Positions 17,950 through 29,617 of a stretch of DNA of 64,000 nt are shown piece after piece. How positions within the stretch are numbered: the stretch's first letter is position 1; every line of letters begins with the position of its first letter. A program made the translations under genes and the position numbers. Origin of the DNA: Massilia sp. IC2-278 (GTDB lineage Bacteria; Pseudomonadota; Gammaproteobacteria; Burkholderiales; Burkholderiaceae_D); contig NZ_JAJFES010000009.1 of assembly GCF_020708045.1 (NCBI RefSeq), positions 1 through 64,000 of the forward strand, given 5' to 3'. Under the pieces are notes generated by a model. That model was not told where the DNA came from. It made no database searches and saw only the letters and a program-made list of their open reading frames with translations.

Positions 17950-18594
17950 CTAGATTCCGCTCGGCCAGCGGTACTTCGGCAGCGTGACAGGCGGCGTGCC
18001 GCTGACGATCACGATTTCGCGGTGCGCGGCCAGTTCGATGTCGCCGGGGTCCCCGGTGTAGGGCGTCAGCACTTCCTTGTCGATCACATAGAAACGGATC
18101 GGCCCCGGCAGCCCGGCCGTACCGCTCGCCAGCAGCGGCTGGCGCCATAGCGCAAACAACTGCCCCAGCGTGAACTTCTTCGGCACATTCGTCTCGATGT
18201 GGATGGTGCCGGTGACGTCGTGCGTGTGCAGTTCGTAGGCGCAGCCGCTGCGGCCTATGTTGTCGGGCAGGCCCTGGCGTACGCCATCCTTGTAGATCGA
18301 GACCAGGGCGTGGATGTGGTAATCCTCGTTGACCAGGCAGCCGACGCCGGCCACGGGCTGGCCGCTGCCGCTCCAGGCTGGCCAGCCTTGCGGGCTGTTG
18401 ATGGTGCCGGCCACGAGGTCGGTGTAGGTAGCGGCCAGGGACACCGGCGGCGGAAGCGGCGCGGGTGGCGGTGGCGGCTGGGTGGTGGTCGGCGGCGGGT
18501 CGTCGTGGCCGCCCCCGCCGCCACAGGCGGACAGCAGGGACAGGAAAGCGGCCAGTGCCAGGCACAGGCCGGATCGGACAGTGGCGAATCGCAT
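17950..18594 (-). CDS. Putative lipoprotein of unknown function
   Basis: A 214-residue protein with a lipoprotein signal: hydrophobic core then the lipobox LLSAC with the acylated Cys near residue 24. A Gly run and a long Pro/Thr-rich linker (about residues 25-50) lift the globular domain from the membrane. The domain has a His-rich motif pattern (HIHA, ELHTHDVTG, HIE) near residues 95-130 that could coordinate metal. No family is recognised with certainty. Confidence 0.65.
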   Translation of the reverse strand: MRFATVRSGLCLALAAFLSLLSACGGGGGHDDPPPTTTQPPPPPAPLPPPVSLAATYTDLVAGTINSPQGWPAWSGSGQPVAGVGCLVNEDYHIHALVSIYKDGVRQGLPDNIGRSGCAYELHTHDVTGTIHIETNVPKKFTLGQLFALWRQPLLASGTAGLPGPIRFYVIDKEVLTPYTGDPGDIELAAHREIVIVSGTPPVTLPKYRWPSGI

Positions 18595-18841
18595 ATCGGC
18601 TCCCGGATGAGCCCGCTACGTGACGGGCGTGGTTGGTGGATGAGTCGATGGTACGGACGCGGCTGTAGTGCTTCGTTTAAGCCAGATCAAGCTCGGCGGT
18701 GGTGCGGGACGGGGGGATTCGTAGGATGGACCGGGCCGCGCAAGGCACCTGTGTCCACGCTGTAGTGCACATGCAAGTCGAAACATGCCCGCGTCAGCGT
18801 CAGCGCCGTTAGAGATGCCGCATCGACGCATGCGATGAGAC

Positions 18842-18867
18842 CGCGTGGGCACAAGTGCCCACCCTAC
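18842..18867. repeat. REP-like palindrome
   Basis: Contains GTGGGCAC-AA-GTGCCCAC followed by CCTAC, same family as 20889-20916. Preceded by CGATGAGACCGC, a flank also found before the copy at 27311. Confidence 0.75.
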
Positions 18868-18890
18868 AAAAGCGACATCACACAGCCAAC

Positions 18891-18914
18891 AAAAAAGCGG
18901 CCCGCAGGCCGCTT
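18891..18914 (-). terminator. Terminator of the acyl-CoA dehydrogenase gene
   Basis: AAGCGGCC-CGCA-GGCCGCTT is a perfect 8-bp stem. On the minus strand it is followed by TTTTTTG, the form of an intrinsic terminator, about 20 nt after the gene's stop. Confidence 0.85.
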
Positions 18915-18936
18915 CTGGTCATACTGATACCGAAGA

Positions 18937-20727
18937 TCAGAACTGCTCGACGTCCAGCGCCAGCACGCCGGCGCTGCCTTCGACGATCGCCGAACGCAGG
19001 CCCTGGGCGCCAGAGAGGATGTGATCCGCAAAGAAGCGCGCGGTGGCGACCTTCGCACGCAGGAAAGCGGCATCGCCTTCGCCGGCGTCGAGCTTCTTCT
19101 GCGCGACCAGCGCCGCACGCCCCATCTGCCAGCCGCCCAGCACGATGCCGGCCAGCTTCAGGTAGAGCACGGAACCGGCGAACACGCCCTTGATGTTCGG
19201 CTTGACGTTGGCCACCACGAAGTCGACCACTTCTTCCAGCGCCGCCGCGCCCAGGCCCAGCTGCTTGCTCATCGCAGCAAAATCTTCGCCCTGCAGCTCG
19301 GCCAGCGCCGCCTGGGTTTCGCGTACCTGGTCGATGATGGCTTTCGCCACCGCGCCGCCATCGCGCGCGGTCTTGCGGCCCACCAGGTCATTCGCCTGGA
19401 TCGCGGTCGTGCCTTCGTAGATGGTCAGGATCTTGGCGTCGCGGTAGTGCTGGGCGGCGCCGGTTTCCTCGATGAAGCCCATGCCGCCGTGCACCTGCAC
19501 GCCGTCACGCGCCACGTTTTCGCTCATTTCGGTCGACCAGCCCTTGATGATCGGCACCAGGTACTCGTACACGGCGAGGTTGGCGCGGCGTGTCATCTCG
19601 TCCGGGTGGTAGTGGGCCACGTCCGAGATGCCGGCGCCGACGTAGGCCAGCGCCCGTGCGGCCTCGGTCTGGGCGCGCATCGACATCAGCATGCGGCGCA
19701 CGTCCGGGTGGTTGATGATGGCCACCGGACCGGCGGAACCGGCCAGGTCGCGCGACTGCACGCGCTCCTTGGCAAAGGCGACTGCCTGCTGGTAGGCGCG
19801 CTCGGCCAGCCCGATGCCCTGCAGGCCGACGCCGAATCGGGCCGCGTTCATCATGATGAACATGTATTCCAGGCCGCGGTTTTCCTCGCCGACCAGGGTG
19901 CCGATGGCGCCGCCGTTGTCGCCGAACTGCAGCACGGCGGTCGGGCTGGCCTTGATGCCGAGCTTGTGCTCGATCGACACGCAGTGGGCGTCGTTCCGTT
20001 CGCCCGGCGAGCCGTCTTCGTTGATCATGAACTTCGGCACGATGAACAGCGAAATCCCCTTCACGCCCGGGGGCGCGTCCGGCGTACGCGCCAGGACCAG
20101 GTGGATGATGTTCTCGGCCATGTCGTGCTCACCGTAGGTGATGTAGATCTTGGTGCCGAAAATCTTGTAGGTGCCGTCGCCCTGCGGCACGGCGCGGGTG
20201 CGCACGGCGGCCAGGTCCGAACCGGCCTGCGGCTCGGTCAGGTTCATGGTGCCGGTCCACTTGCCCGAGATCAGCGGCTCGAGATAACGCGCCTTTTGCT
20301 CTTCCGAGCCGGCGGTGAGCAGCGCCTCGATGGCGCCGTCGGTCAGCAGGGCCACCAGCGCGAACGAGATCGAGGCCGCGTTCAGCATCTCGGTGCACGG
20401 GGTCGATACCAGCTTCGGCAAGCCCTGGCCGCCGAATTCGGTCGGGTGCTGCACGCCCTGCCAGCCGGATTCGGCAAAGGCCTGGAAGGCCACCTTGAAG
20501 CCGGCGGCGGTGGTCACCTGGCCGTCGTGCCAGAAGCTCGGCTCCTTGTCGCTCGGGTGGTTCAGCGGGGCGATGACTTCGCCGCAGAATTTCGCGTTTT
20601 CTTCCAGCACCGCTTCCACGGTGTCGACGGTCGCGTCTTCGCAGCCGGGCAGCTGGGAAACGACGTTCAGGCCGGCCAGTTCGTTCATGACGAACAGCAT
20701 GTCTTTGATCGGGGCTTGGTAGCTCAC
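18937..20727 (-). CDS. Acyl-CoA dehydrogenase (long, 596 residues)
   Basis: An FAD-dependent enzyme that desaturates acyl-CoA and passes electrons to ETF, whose genes lie just upstream. Seen are NLTEPQAGSDLA near residues 161-172 (FAD/substrate loop) and GIKASPTAVLQFG near 257-269. GGMGFIEETGAAQHYRDAKILTIYEGTTAIQ near 415-445 marks the FAD-binding C-terminal part. The extra 130 or so C-terminal residues are typical of the larger bacterial subgroup that carries an added helical domain. Fatty-acid or branched-chain substrate cannot be assigned. Confidence 0.92.
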   Translation of the reverse strand: MSYQAPIKDMLFVMNELAGLNVVSQLPGCEDATVDTVEAVLEENAKFCGEVIAPLNHPSDKEPSFWHDGQVTTAAGFKVAFQAFAESGWQGVQHPTEFGGQGLPKLVSTPCTEMLNAASISFALVALLTDGAIEALLTAGSEEQKARYLEPLISGKWTGTMNLTEPQAGSDLAAVRTRAVPQGDGTYKIFGTKIYITYGEHDMAENIIHLVLARTPDAPPGVKGISLFIVPKFMINEDGSPGERNDAHCVSIEHKLGIKASPTAVLQFGDNGGAIGTLVGEENRGLEYMFIMMNAARFGVGLQGIGLAERAYQQAVAFAKERVQSRDLAGSAGPVAIINHPDVRRMLMSMRAQTEAARALAYVGAGISDVAHYHPDEMTRRANLAVYEYLVPIIKGWSTEMSENVARDGVQVHGGMGFIEETGAAQHYRDAKILTIYEGTTAIQANDLVGRKTARDGGAVAKAIIDQVRETQAALAELQGEDFAAMSKQLGLGAAALEEVVDFVVANVKPNIKGVFAGSVLYLKLAGIVLGGWQMGRAALVAQKKLDAGEGDAAFLRAKVATARFFADHILSGAQGLRSAIVEGSAGVLALDVEQF

Positions 20728-20812
20728 GATATCTCCTCAGAATTTGGATATAAAACAGGCCACGCTAGCCTGGCAGGTGCCAGACCACGTGGCCTGTGTT
20801 TTGTCGCGTTTC

Positions 20813-20916
20813 GTAGGGTGGGCTCTCGAGCCCACGCGGTGAACACTTCGGGGACCCGTAATGGTGCGATGTTCGATGCGCACGTAAACCGCGTGGGCAC
20901 AAGTGCCCACCCTACG
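20813..20916. repeat. Opposed pair of REP-like palindromes
   Basis: GTAGGGTGGGCTCTCGAGCCCACGCGG (27 nt, 20813-20839) faces CCGCGTGGGCAC-AA-GTGCCCACCCTACG (20889-20916), the second being the inverted arrangement of the first. They flank about 50 nt of unique sequence between etfA and the acyl-CoA dehydrogenase gene, a composite resembling a BIME. Confidence 0.8.
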
Positions 20917-20924
20917 CACAACGA

Positions 20925-21857
<933 letters not shown>

Positions 21858-21871
21858 GATGTGTCCTATAT

Positions 21872-22621
21872 TTAGATGACTTTGGCTTCGGTGCGCAGTT
21901 TCTGCACCAGGGTGGCGACGTCCGGCACCTTCACGCCGGCCGAGCGCTTGGCCGGCTCGACCACTTTCAGGGTCTTCAGGCGCGGCGCGACGTCGACGCC
22001 CAGGTCTTCCGGCTTGACGGTTTCCAGCGGCTTTTTCTTGGCCTTCATGATGTTCGGCAGCGTCACGTAGCGCGGCTCGTTCAGGCGCAGGTCGGTGGTG
22101 ACGATGGCAGGCAGGGTCAAGGCAACGGTTTCCAGGCCGCCGTCGACTTCGCGCGTCACGGTAACCTTGCCGTCTTCCAGCACCACTTTCGACGCGAAGG
22201 TCGCCTGTGGCCAGCCCAGCAGGGCCGCCAGCATCTGGCCGGTCTGGTTCGAGTCGTCGTCGATGGCCTGCTTGCCCAGGATGATCAGCTGCGGCTGCTC
22301 CTTGTCGGCCAGCGCCTTCATGATCTTGGCCACGGCCAGCGGCTCGGTGTCGCCCGAGGTTTCCACCAGGATGCCGCGGTCGGCGCCGATCGCCATGCCG
22401 GTGCGCAGGGTTTCCTGGCACTGCGGCACACCGACGGACACTGCCACCACCTCGGTGACCTTGCCGGCTTCCTTCAAACGGGTCGCTTCTTCGAGTGCGA
22501 TCTCGTCGAACGGGTTCATCGACATTTTGACGTTGGCGATATCGACGCCGCTGCCGTCGGACTTGACGCGGACCTTGACGTTATAGTCGACCACGCGTTT
22601 GACGGGTACCAGGACTTTCAT
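21872..22621 (-). CDS. etfB: Electron transfer flavoprotein beta subunit
   Basis: A 249-residue subunit with the AMP-binding domain that packs against EtfA. The ETF-beta signature [13 protein letters not shown] is at residues 7-19, [11 protein letters not shown] near 37-47, and the conserved [23 protein letters not shown] segment near residues 175-200. It is first in etfB-etfA(-acyl-CoA dehydrogenase). An ACGATCGT palindrome about 90 nt upstream may regulate the operon. Confidence 0.96.
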   Translation of the reverse strand: MKVLVPVKRVVDYNVKVRVKSDGSGVDIANVKMSMNPFDEIALEEATRLKEAGKVTEVVAVSVGVPQCQETLRTGMAIGADRGILVETSGDTEPLAVAKIMKALADKEQPQLIILGKQAIDDDSNQTGQMLAALLGWPQATFASKVVLEDGKVTVTREVDGGLETVALTLPAIVTTDLRLNEPRYVTLPNIMKAKKKPLETVKPEDLGVDVAPRLKTLKVVEPAKRSAGVKVPDVATLVQKLRTEAKVI

Positions 22622-22707
22622 AGGTGTGCCTTTGAAAAATTGAAGAGGTAGACTTGGCTAAAGTGGCCTAGATTATAAGAGATAAACTGCCGCCAAACCG
22701 GATTAAA

Positions 22708-22761
22708 GCACGATCGTGCGATTTTTGGCTAGAGTGAATCTTCGAAATCGTGCTCAACGAT
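22708..22761. promoter_or_regulatory. Two palindromic sites upstream of etfB
   Basis: GCACGATCGTGC (22708-22719) is a perfect 12-bp palindrome, and ATCGT-N5-ACGAT (22747-22761) is a second, related inverted repeat. Both are upstream of etfB and could bind a dimeric regulator of fatty-acid or amino-acid degradation; the protein is not identified. Confidence 0.45.
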
Positions 22762-22840
22762 TGAAATTCCGTGAAATCAGGGGAAACGGACGGGGCCAGG
22801 AAGCCGCCCCGCCGGGTTGGCGCCGCGCGCGCCGACAAGT

Positions 22841-23098
22841 TTATTTGCGGCGCATCAGGAAGGTGAATTCGCCGTGTTCGGCAGTGTGGGCCAGCAAGGC
22901 ATTGCCGGTCTGCTTGGCAAATGCCTGGAAGTCACGCACGGAGCCGGTGTCGGTGGCCACGATGCGCAGGACTTGCCCGCTTTCCATCTCGGCCAGCGCC
23001 TTCTTGGCTTTCAGGATGGGCAAGGGACAGTTCAGTCCGCGCGCATCCAGGTCTTTCTGGAACTCCATGGTGTCAATGTCGATAGTGGTGTCGCTCAT
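22841..23098 (-). CDS. TusA/SirA-family sulfur carrier protein
   Basis: An 85-residue protein with the family core DARGLNCPLPILKAKKAL near residues 18-35; Cys24 in the CPxP motif is the persulfide-carrying residue in TusA. It may donate sulfur in tRNA thiolation or other sulfur transfer. It stands alone, so the acceptor is unknown; other TusA-like paralogues act in DsrE or YeeD pathways. Confidence 0.85.
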   Translation of the reverse strand: MSDTTIDIDTMEFQKDLDARGLNCPLPILKAKKALAEMESGQVLRIVATDTGSVRDFQAFAKQTGNALLAHTAEHGEFTFLMRRK

Positions 23099-23285
23099 CG
23101 CTCGCCTGCTAGGTGGTGGTACTGAAATCGCATACTACTCCAATTCGCGCAGTATGACGCAGCGCACCAAAATAGTCACACATTGTTGCAGGGGCACAAC
23201 CAGAATGTAAAAATGACCAGAACGCTTGCACTGCCGTGCAACATGTGCTCATCAATAAGCACCGGGGCGGTGCATTCCGCTGTGT

Positions 23286-24287
23286 CTATTGCTCGACGAG
23301 TTCGACGCGGCGGTTCTTGCGGCGGCCCTCTTCCACCCGGTTCGAAGCCAGTGGCGCATAGGCGGCCACGCCCTTGGCCGACAGGCGTTTCGGGTCGACC
23401 TTGTAGTCGGCGACCAGCGCCTTGATCACGGCCTCGGCGCGCTGCTGCGACAGCGCCAGGTTCTGGGCCAGCACACCCTGGTTGTCGGTATGGCCGACCA
23501 CGAATACCTTCAGCTTCGCGTCCTGCTGCAGCATCTTGGCCATCTCGGCCAGCGCCGGTGCCGAATCCGGCTTCACGTCCGCCTTGCCGGTGTCGAAATA
23601 AACGCCGTAGACCGCCACCTTGCCTTCATCGGCGATGCCCTTGGCCATCTCGGCCGCGTTCAGGCTGGCGGACACCTTGCCGGTTTCCATGGGCTTGCCC
23701 TCGACGATCTCGAGATAGATGCCGCCCTTGAAGTTCTTCACCGGGGCGACGACGTAGGTGGCCACATGTACCGCAGAGCCATCCGGACGCGTTCCGCTGG
23801 CCAGCAGGTAGCGCATGTCGCGCCGGCCGTAATTGAAGGGCGACCATTCGTTATGCCTGCCCTTGATGAATTTGTTGCCGAGGCGCTCGTCGAGCCAGTA
23901 CGTGCCGAAGTCGTCGCCGCAGGTTTCCTTGGCACAGGCGAACACGGTTTTCATGCCGGCCTTGTCCAGCGCGGCCTGGTAGTTGCGCATGACCTCGAGC
24001 GGGGAACGTTCCGGCGGGTAGTTGTAGGCAATGCGGGTGAGCTTGCCTTCCAGCGCGAGCGACTTCTCGAACATCGGGCGGCGCTCCTTGCTGTAGTAGC
24101 GCTTGCCAGCCGGCAGCGTGGCTGCGTCGAAGGCCTTGACCTCGTAGCCGACCATCGTCGCGCCCTCGTAGCGCGACAGCAGCGGATGGTCCTGTGCACC
24201 CGTGACGGTGTCGCCGGCCGGCGCCCAGGCCAGCGCGCTTGAGGCGCTCACGAACAGCAGCAGTGCAGCAAGCCCTTGGCCTCGCAT
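23286..24287 (-). CDS. DUF4892/OmpA C-terminal-domain envelope protein
   Basis: A 333-residue exported protein with a signal peptide (MRGQGLAALLLFVSASSALA). Residues about 30-200 look like the DUF4892 domain. The C-terminal 110 residues form an OmpA-type peptidoglycan-binding domain: FDTGKADVKPDS near residue 223, VVGHTDNQG near 252-260, and NRRVELVEQ at the end. It should tether the outer membrane or periplasm to peptidoglycan. The ATG at 24287 begins the signal peptide; the longer frame upstream would spoil it. Confidence 0.85.
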   Translation of the reverse strand: MRGQGLAALLLFVSASSALAWAPAGDTVTGAQDHPLLSRYEGATMVGYEVKAFDAATLPAGKRYYSKERRPMFEKSLALEGKLTRIAYNYPPERSPLEVMRNYQAALDKAGMKTVFACAKETCGDDFGTYWLDERLGNKFIKGRHNEWSPFNYGRRDMRYLLASGTRPDGSAVHVATYVVAPVKNFKGGIYLEIVEGKPMETGKVSASLNAAEMAKGIADEGKVAVYGVYFDTGKADVKPDSAPALAEMAKMLQQDAKLKVFVVGHTDNQGVLAQNLALSQQRAEAVIKALVADYKVDPKRLSAKGVAAYAPLASNRVEEGRRKNRRVELVEQ

Positions 24288-24392
24288 GGTGATTCCTAGA
24301 AGTAGCAAATAATCAAGGGATTGTAAGGATGAGATGGCCGAGCGGCAACGGCTAATCACCTTGCATACGCAATCGTGCGCGGCCGCCGGGCC

Positions 24393-24418
24393 AAAAAAAA
24401 CGCCGCATGACGCGGCGT
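24393..24418 (-). terminator. Intrinsic terminator of alaS
   Basis: Minus-strand reading gives ACGCCGC-GTCAT-GCGGCGT followed by a T tract of eight, about 30 nt after the alaS stop. Confidence 0.88.
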
Positions 24419-24450
24419 TCTTGAAGCGGGCTACTGGAGAAGAGAAACGC

Positions 24451-27060
<2,610 letters not shown>

Positions 27061-27192
27061 GTTGGCGGATGCGGAAAGAGAGCAGTACGGTATATAAAGG
27101 AAACGATTATATCAGTCACCCGTGACTTATTTGCATGGGTGTGCAAGGCGGGATAGCTGGTGGGTTTGCTACCGCAAGTCAGGAACGCGTCC

Positions 27193-27336
27193 CGTAGGGT
27201 GGGCACTCGTGCCCACGCGGATTCAAGATACCGATAACAGTGCAGGCAACAGCCCCACGTGCGTATGCAAGCGATTTTGGGTTAGCGGCGCCGATGATCA
27301 TTCGATGAGACCGCGTGGACACAGGTGTCCACCCTA
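27193..27336. repeat. Opposed pair of REP-like palindromes between alaS and ugpQ
   Basis: GTAGGGTGGGCACTCGTGCCCACGCGG (27 nt, 27194-27220) faces CCGCGTGGACAC-AG-GTGTCCACCCTAC (27311-27336). The second copy carries two compensating changes (GGGCAC to GGACAC and GTGCCC to GTGTCC) that keep the stem. Its terminal CCCTAC supplies the ugpQ stop codon. Confidence 0.8.
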
Positions 27337-28086
27337 CCCGGGGCCGATCAGGTCGATGCGGTCGGTACAGAGGGCATCGACTCCCCACCCGAAGAGCTCC
27401 TTCGCACGCGCCGGCTCGTTCACGGTATAGCAGAACAGCGCCAACCCCGCCTCCTTCACCGCCTGCGCCTGCTCGGCCGTCAAATGCCGATGATTCACAT
27501 GCACCGCCACCGCCTCCACGGCCCGCACCCGCCGTTCCCAATCCGGCGGCAACTCGCTCATCAACAAGGCGCGCGGCACCTCGGGCGCCACCTCCCTTGC
27601 CGCCTCCAGCGCCAGCTCGCTGAACGACGACAGCAGCGGCACCACATCCCACCTCTCCGCCGCTATCTCATCGGCAAACATCCCGGCAGCAATGCGCGCC
27701 ACCGCCCCGCCGGTCTCGATGTTATACCCCGGCGCCGGCTTGATCTCCATGTTCATCCACACGCCATGCGCCTTGCAGAAGCCCGCATACTCGACGAACA
27801 GCGGCACCGGCTCGCCATCGAACGCCCGCCCGAACCAGCTGCCCGCATCCATCGCCGCCAGCTCCAGCGCGTCGTAGTCGAACACATTCCCCGACCCGGC
27901 GACTGTCCGGCCCAGGTAAGGATCGTGCATCACCACCGCCACCCCGTCGCGCGCCAGCATGATGTCGTATTCGATGGCGCGAAAGCCGCGCCGCATGCCT
28001 TCCAGCAGCCCGGCCATGGTGTTTTCCGGCGCCAGCGTGCCGCCGCCGCGGTGGGCCAGTACGCGCTCGGGATAGGTCCAGCTCAT
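27334..28086 (-). CDS. ugpQ: Glycerophosphodiester phosphodiesterase
   Basis: A 250-residue cytosolic enzyme releasing glycerol-3-phosphate from deacylated phospholipids. Metal and catalytic residues are in AHRGGGTLAPENT near residues 11-23, EYDIMLARDGVAVVMHD near 39-55, and MEIKP near 113-117. Its stop codon (complement of 27334-27336) lies inside a REP-like palindrome, so the last residues may have changed with insertion. The ATG at 28086 overlaps the stop of the upstream DUF1294 gene (ATGA). Confidence 0.92.
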   Translation of the reverse strand: MSWTYPERVLAHRGGGTLAPENTMAGLLEGMRRGFRAIEYDIMLARDGVAVVMHDPYLGRTVAGSGNVFDYDALELAAMDAGSWFGRAFDGEPVPLFVEYAGFCKAHGVWMNMEIKPAPGYNIETGGAVARIAAGMFADEIAAERWDVVPLLSSFSELALEAAREVAPEVPRALLMSELPPDWERRVRAVEAVAVHVNHRHLTAEQAQAVKEAGLALFCYTVNEPARAKELFGWGVDALCTDRIDLIGPG

Positions 28087-28424
28087 GCGCCCGCCATCCG
28101 CCAGGACAAGTACGCAAAACCCGCCACGTTCAGGGCCACCGTCGCCCAGAACATCGCCTGGAACGACCGTTTCGCCGACTTGTGGCGCAGCCATTGCTGG
28201 GCCAGCAGCCCGCCCGGCCAGCCACCCACCAGTCCGAGCAGCAGCAGGGTCCGCTCGGGCGTACGCCAGCCGCCCTTGCGCGCCGCCGACTTGTCGATGG
28301 CATAGGCAACGAAGCAGCTCAGGCTGGTAACGGCATAGGCGCCCGCCACCAGCGGCGGCAAGTCCCAGGCCAGGGTCGCGCCCGCATACAAGACGGCAAA
28401 GGCAAGAAGAGGAAGATAAGGCAT
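28083..28424 (-). CDS. DUF1294 membrane protein
   Basis: A 113-residue protein with four hydrophobic segments (about residues 3-20, 24-44, 60-80, 90-108). The diagnostic DUF1294 pattern is Y-A-x-DKSAARKGGWRTPERTLLLLGLVGGWPGG near residues 41-71. Function is unknown; in other bacteria the domain is often fused to a cold-shock domain, absent here. It is translationally coupled to ugpQ. Confidence 0.85.
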   Translation of the reverse strand: MPYLPLLAFAVLYAGATLAWDLPPLVAGAYAVTSLSCFVAYAIDKSAARKGGWRTPERTLLLLGLVGGWPGGLLAQQWLRHKSAKRSFQAMFWATVALNVAGFAYLSWRMAGA

Positions 28425-28568
28425 GCGGTCAGCTTAGCGCGGGCAGCAGGTAATTACCAGCAGGCAGCAACTGGCGGATTTTGTCTGTTGTAGGTTCGTC
28501 AGCGTACCGAAAACCGGTGCTCAACCGTCCTACCCTCTTCCTTCAACGTCAATGAAGCAGGAGGACAC

Positions 28569-29543
28569 ATGGGTTTTGATTTAGGGAATTTGCTCGGGCA
28601 ATACCTGGGCGGCGGCGCGAATACCGCGCAGGCATCGGACGACTTCGACCGCGCAGCGCAAGCGGCGCCGCGCGACACCCTTGCGCAGGGCCTGGCCCAG
28701 GCATTGCGCTCGGACCAGACGCCACCCTTCCCGCAGATGCTGGCCCAGATGTTCGGCAACAGCAATCCGGACCAGCGCGCAGGCATGCTGAACCAGCTGA
28801 TCGCCGGCGCCGGCCCTGGCCTACTGGGCAAGCTGGGCGGGCTGTTCGGCGGTAACGGCGGCAAAGTGACGCCGGAACAGGCTTCGCAAGTCTCGGAGCA
28901 GCAGATCAAGGACATCGCCGAACAGGCGCAGAAGGAAAACCCGGGCATCCTCGACCGCATGGGCGAGTTCTATGCCGAACACCCGACCGCCGTGAAGGCC
29001 ATCGGCGCCACGGCGCTGGCCGTCGCACTCGGCGCCATGGCGCAGGGCATCCAGCGCCGCAATTCAACTTCGACACCCGAAAAGGAGAACAACGTGGGCA
29101 TCCTGAGCAATATCTTCCATAAGATCTTCCCGCAGAAGTCGGCCCCGGCGCCGGCACAGCAGCAGAACGCGCCAGCCGCCGCGCCGGCTCAGGCCCCGGC
29201 CGCCCCGGCCCAGCCTGCAGGCCAGGCCGCACCGAACCCGGCGCCGACCGCTCCGGCCGCAGCCGCCCCGGCCTCGACCCTGAACCAGCAGGTCGACGTG
29301 GAGGAAATCCTGAATGCCAAGCTGAAGGCCTCGGGCCAGCAGCTGAACTGGCGTACCTCGATCGTCGACCTGATGAAGCTGCTCGACCTCGACTCCAGCC
29401 TGGCCGCGCGCAAGGAACTGGCCGCCGAGCTGCATTACACCGGCGACACGAGCGACTCGGCCTCGATGAACATCTGGCTGCACAAGCAGGTCATGAAGAA
29501 GCTGGCCGAAAACGGCGGCAAGGTGCCTTCGGACCTGCAGTAA
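28569..29543 (+). CDS. Fusion of an unknown DUF937-like region with a DUF3597 domain
   Basis: A 324-residue open frame in two parts. Residues 1-175 are a helical, Gln/Gly-rich part (GFDLGNLLGQYLGGG, PEQASQVSEQQIKDIAEQAQ) followed by one membrane segment near 142-158. Residues from 176 match DUF3597: SNIFHKIFPQK, an Ala/Pro linker, then LNWRTSIVDLMKLLDLDSSLAARKELAAEL and ending KLAENGGKVPSDL. At the junction AAAGGAG precedes an in-frame GTG (29094), precisely where free DUF3597 proteins begin, so a shorter 149-residue protein may also be made. AGGAGG supports the start at 28569. Function unknown. Confidence 0.75.
   Translation: MGFDLGNLLGQYLGGGANTAQASDDFDRAAQAAPRDTLAQGLAQALRSDQTPPFPQMLAQMFGNSNPDQRAGMLNQLIAGAGPGLLGKLGGLFGGNGGKVTPEQASQVSEQQIKDIAEQAQKENPGILDRMGEFYAEHPTAVKAIGATALAVALGAMAQGIQRRNSTSTPEKENNVGILSNIFHKIFPQKSAPAPAQQQNAPAAAPAQAPAAPAQPAGQAAPNPAPTAPAAAAPASTLNQQVDVEEILNAKLKASGQQLNWRTSIVDLMKLLDLDSSLAARKELAAELHYTGDTSDSASMNIWLHKQVMKKLAENGGKVPSDLQ
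29083..29096 (+). promoter_or_regulatory. Internal ribosome-binding site and GTG start inside the DUF3597 fusion
   Basis: AAGGAG at 29083-29088 is followed after 5 nt by GTG at 29094, in frame with the long gene. The encoded VGILSNIFHKIF is where stand-alone DUF3597 proteins would start. Confidence 0.55.
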
Positions 29544-29570
29544 GGTTCGGGCTTAGCGGTAGTTAACGCC

Positions 29571-29607
29571 AAAGGACTGGCGCCGGCATGGCCGCCGCCA
29601 GTCCTTT
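29571..29607. terminator. Bidirectional hairpin between convergent genes
   Basis: AAAGGACTGGCG and CGCCAGTCCTTT form a perfect 12-bp stem with a 13-nt loop. It lies between the convergent DUF3597 and zinc-ribbon genes and should end or stabilise both transcripts. The flanking A/T bases within the stem give short T tracts on either strand. Confidence 0.7.
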
Positions 29608-29617
29608 CGTCTATCCC

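Larger units (their letters stand above)
18595..18936. other. Intergenic region with one decayed and one intact REP-like copy
   Basis: No gene is supported. A decayed palindrome half (TAGGATGGACC... GTGTCCACG, 18722-18764) and an intact copy (18842-18867, GCGTGGGCAC-AA-GTGCCCACCCTAC) form an opposed pair like those at 20.8 and 27.2 kb. The acyl-CoA dehydrogenase terminator follows at 18895. Confidence 0.6.

Noticed and set aside
22622..22840. tRNA or small RNA gene upstream of etfB
   Set aside because: No cloverleaf or CCA-like acceptor stem was found; the palindromes are too short and better explained as protein-binding sites.
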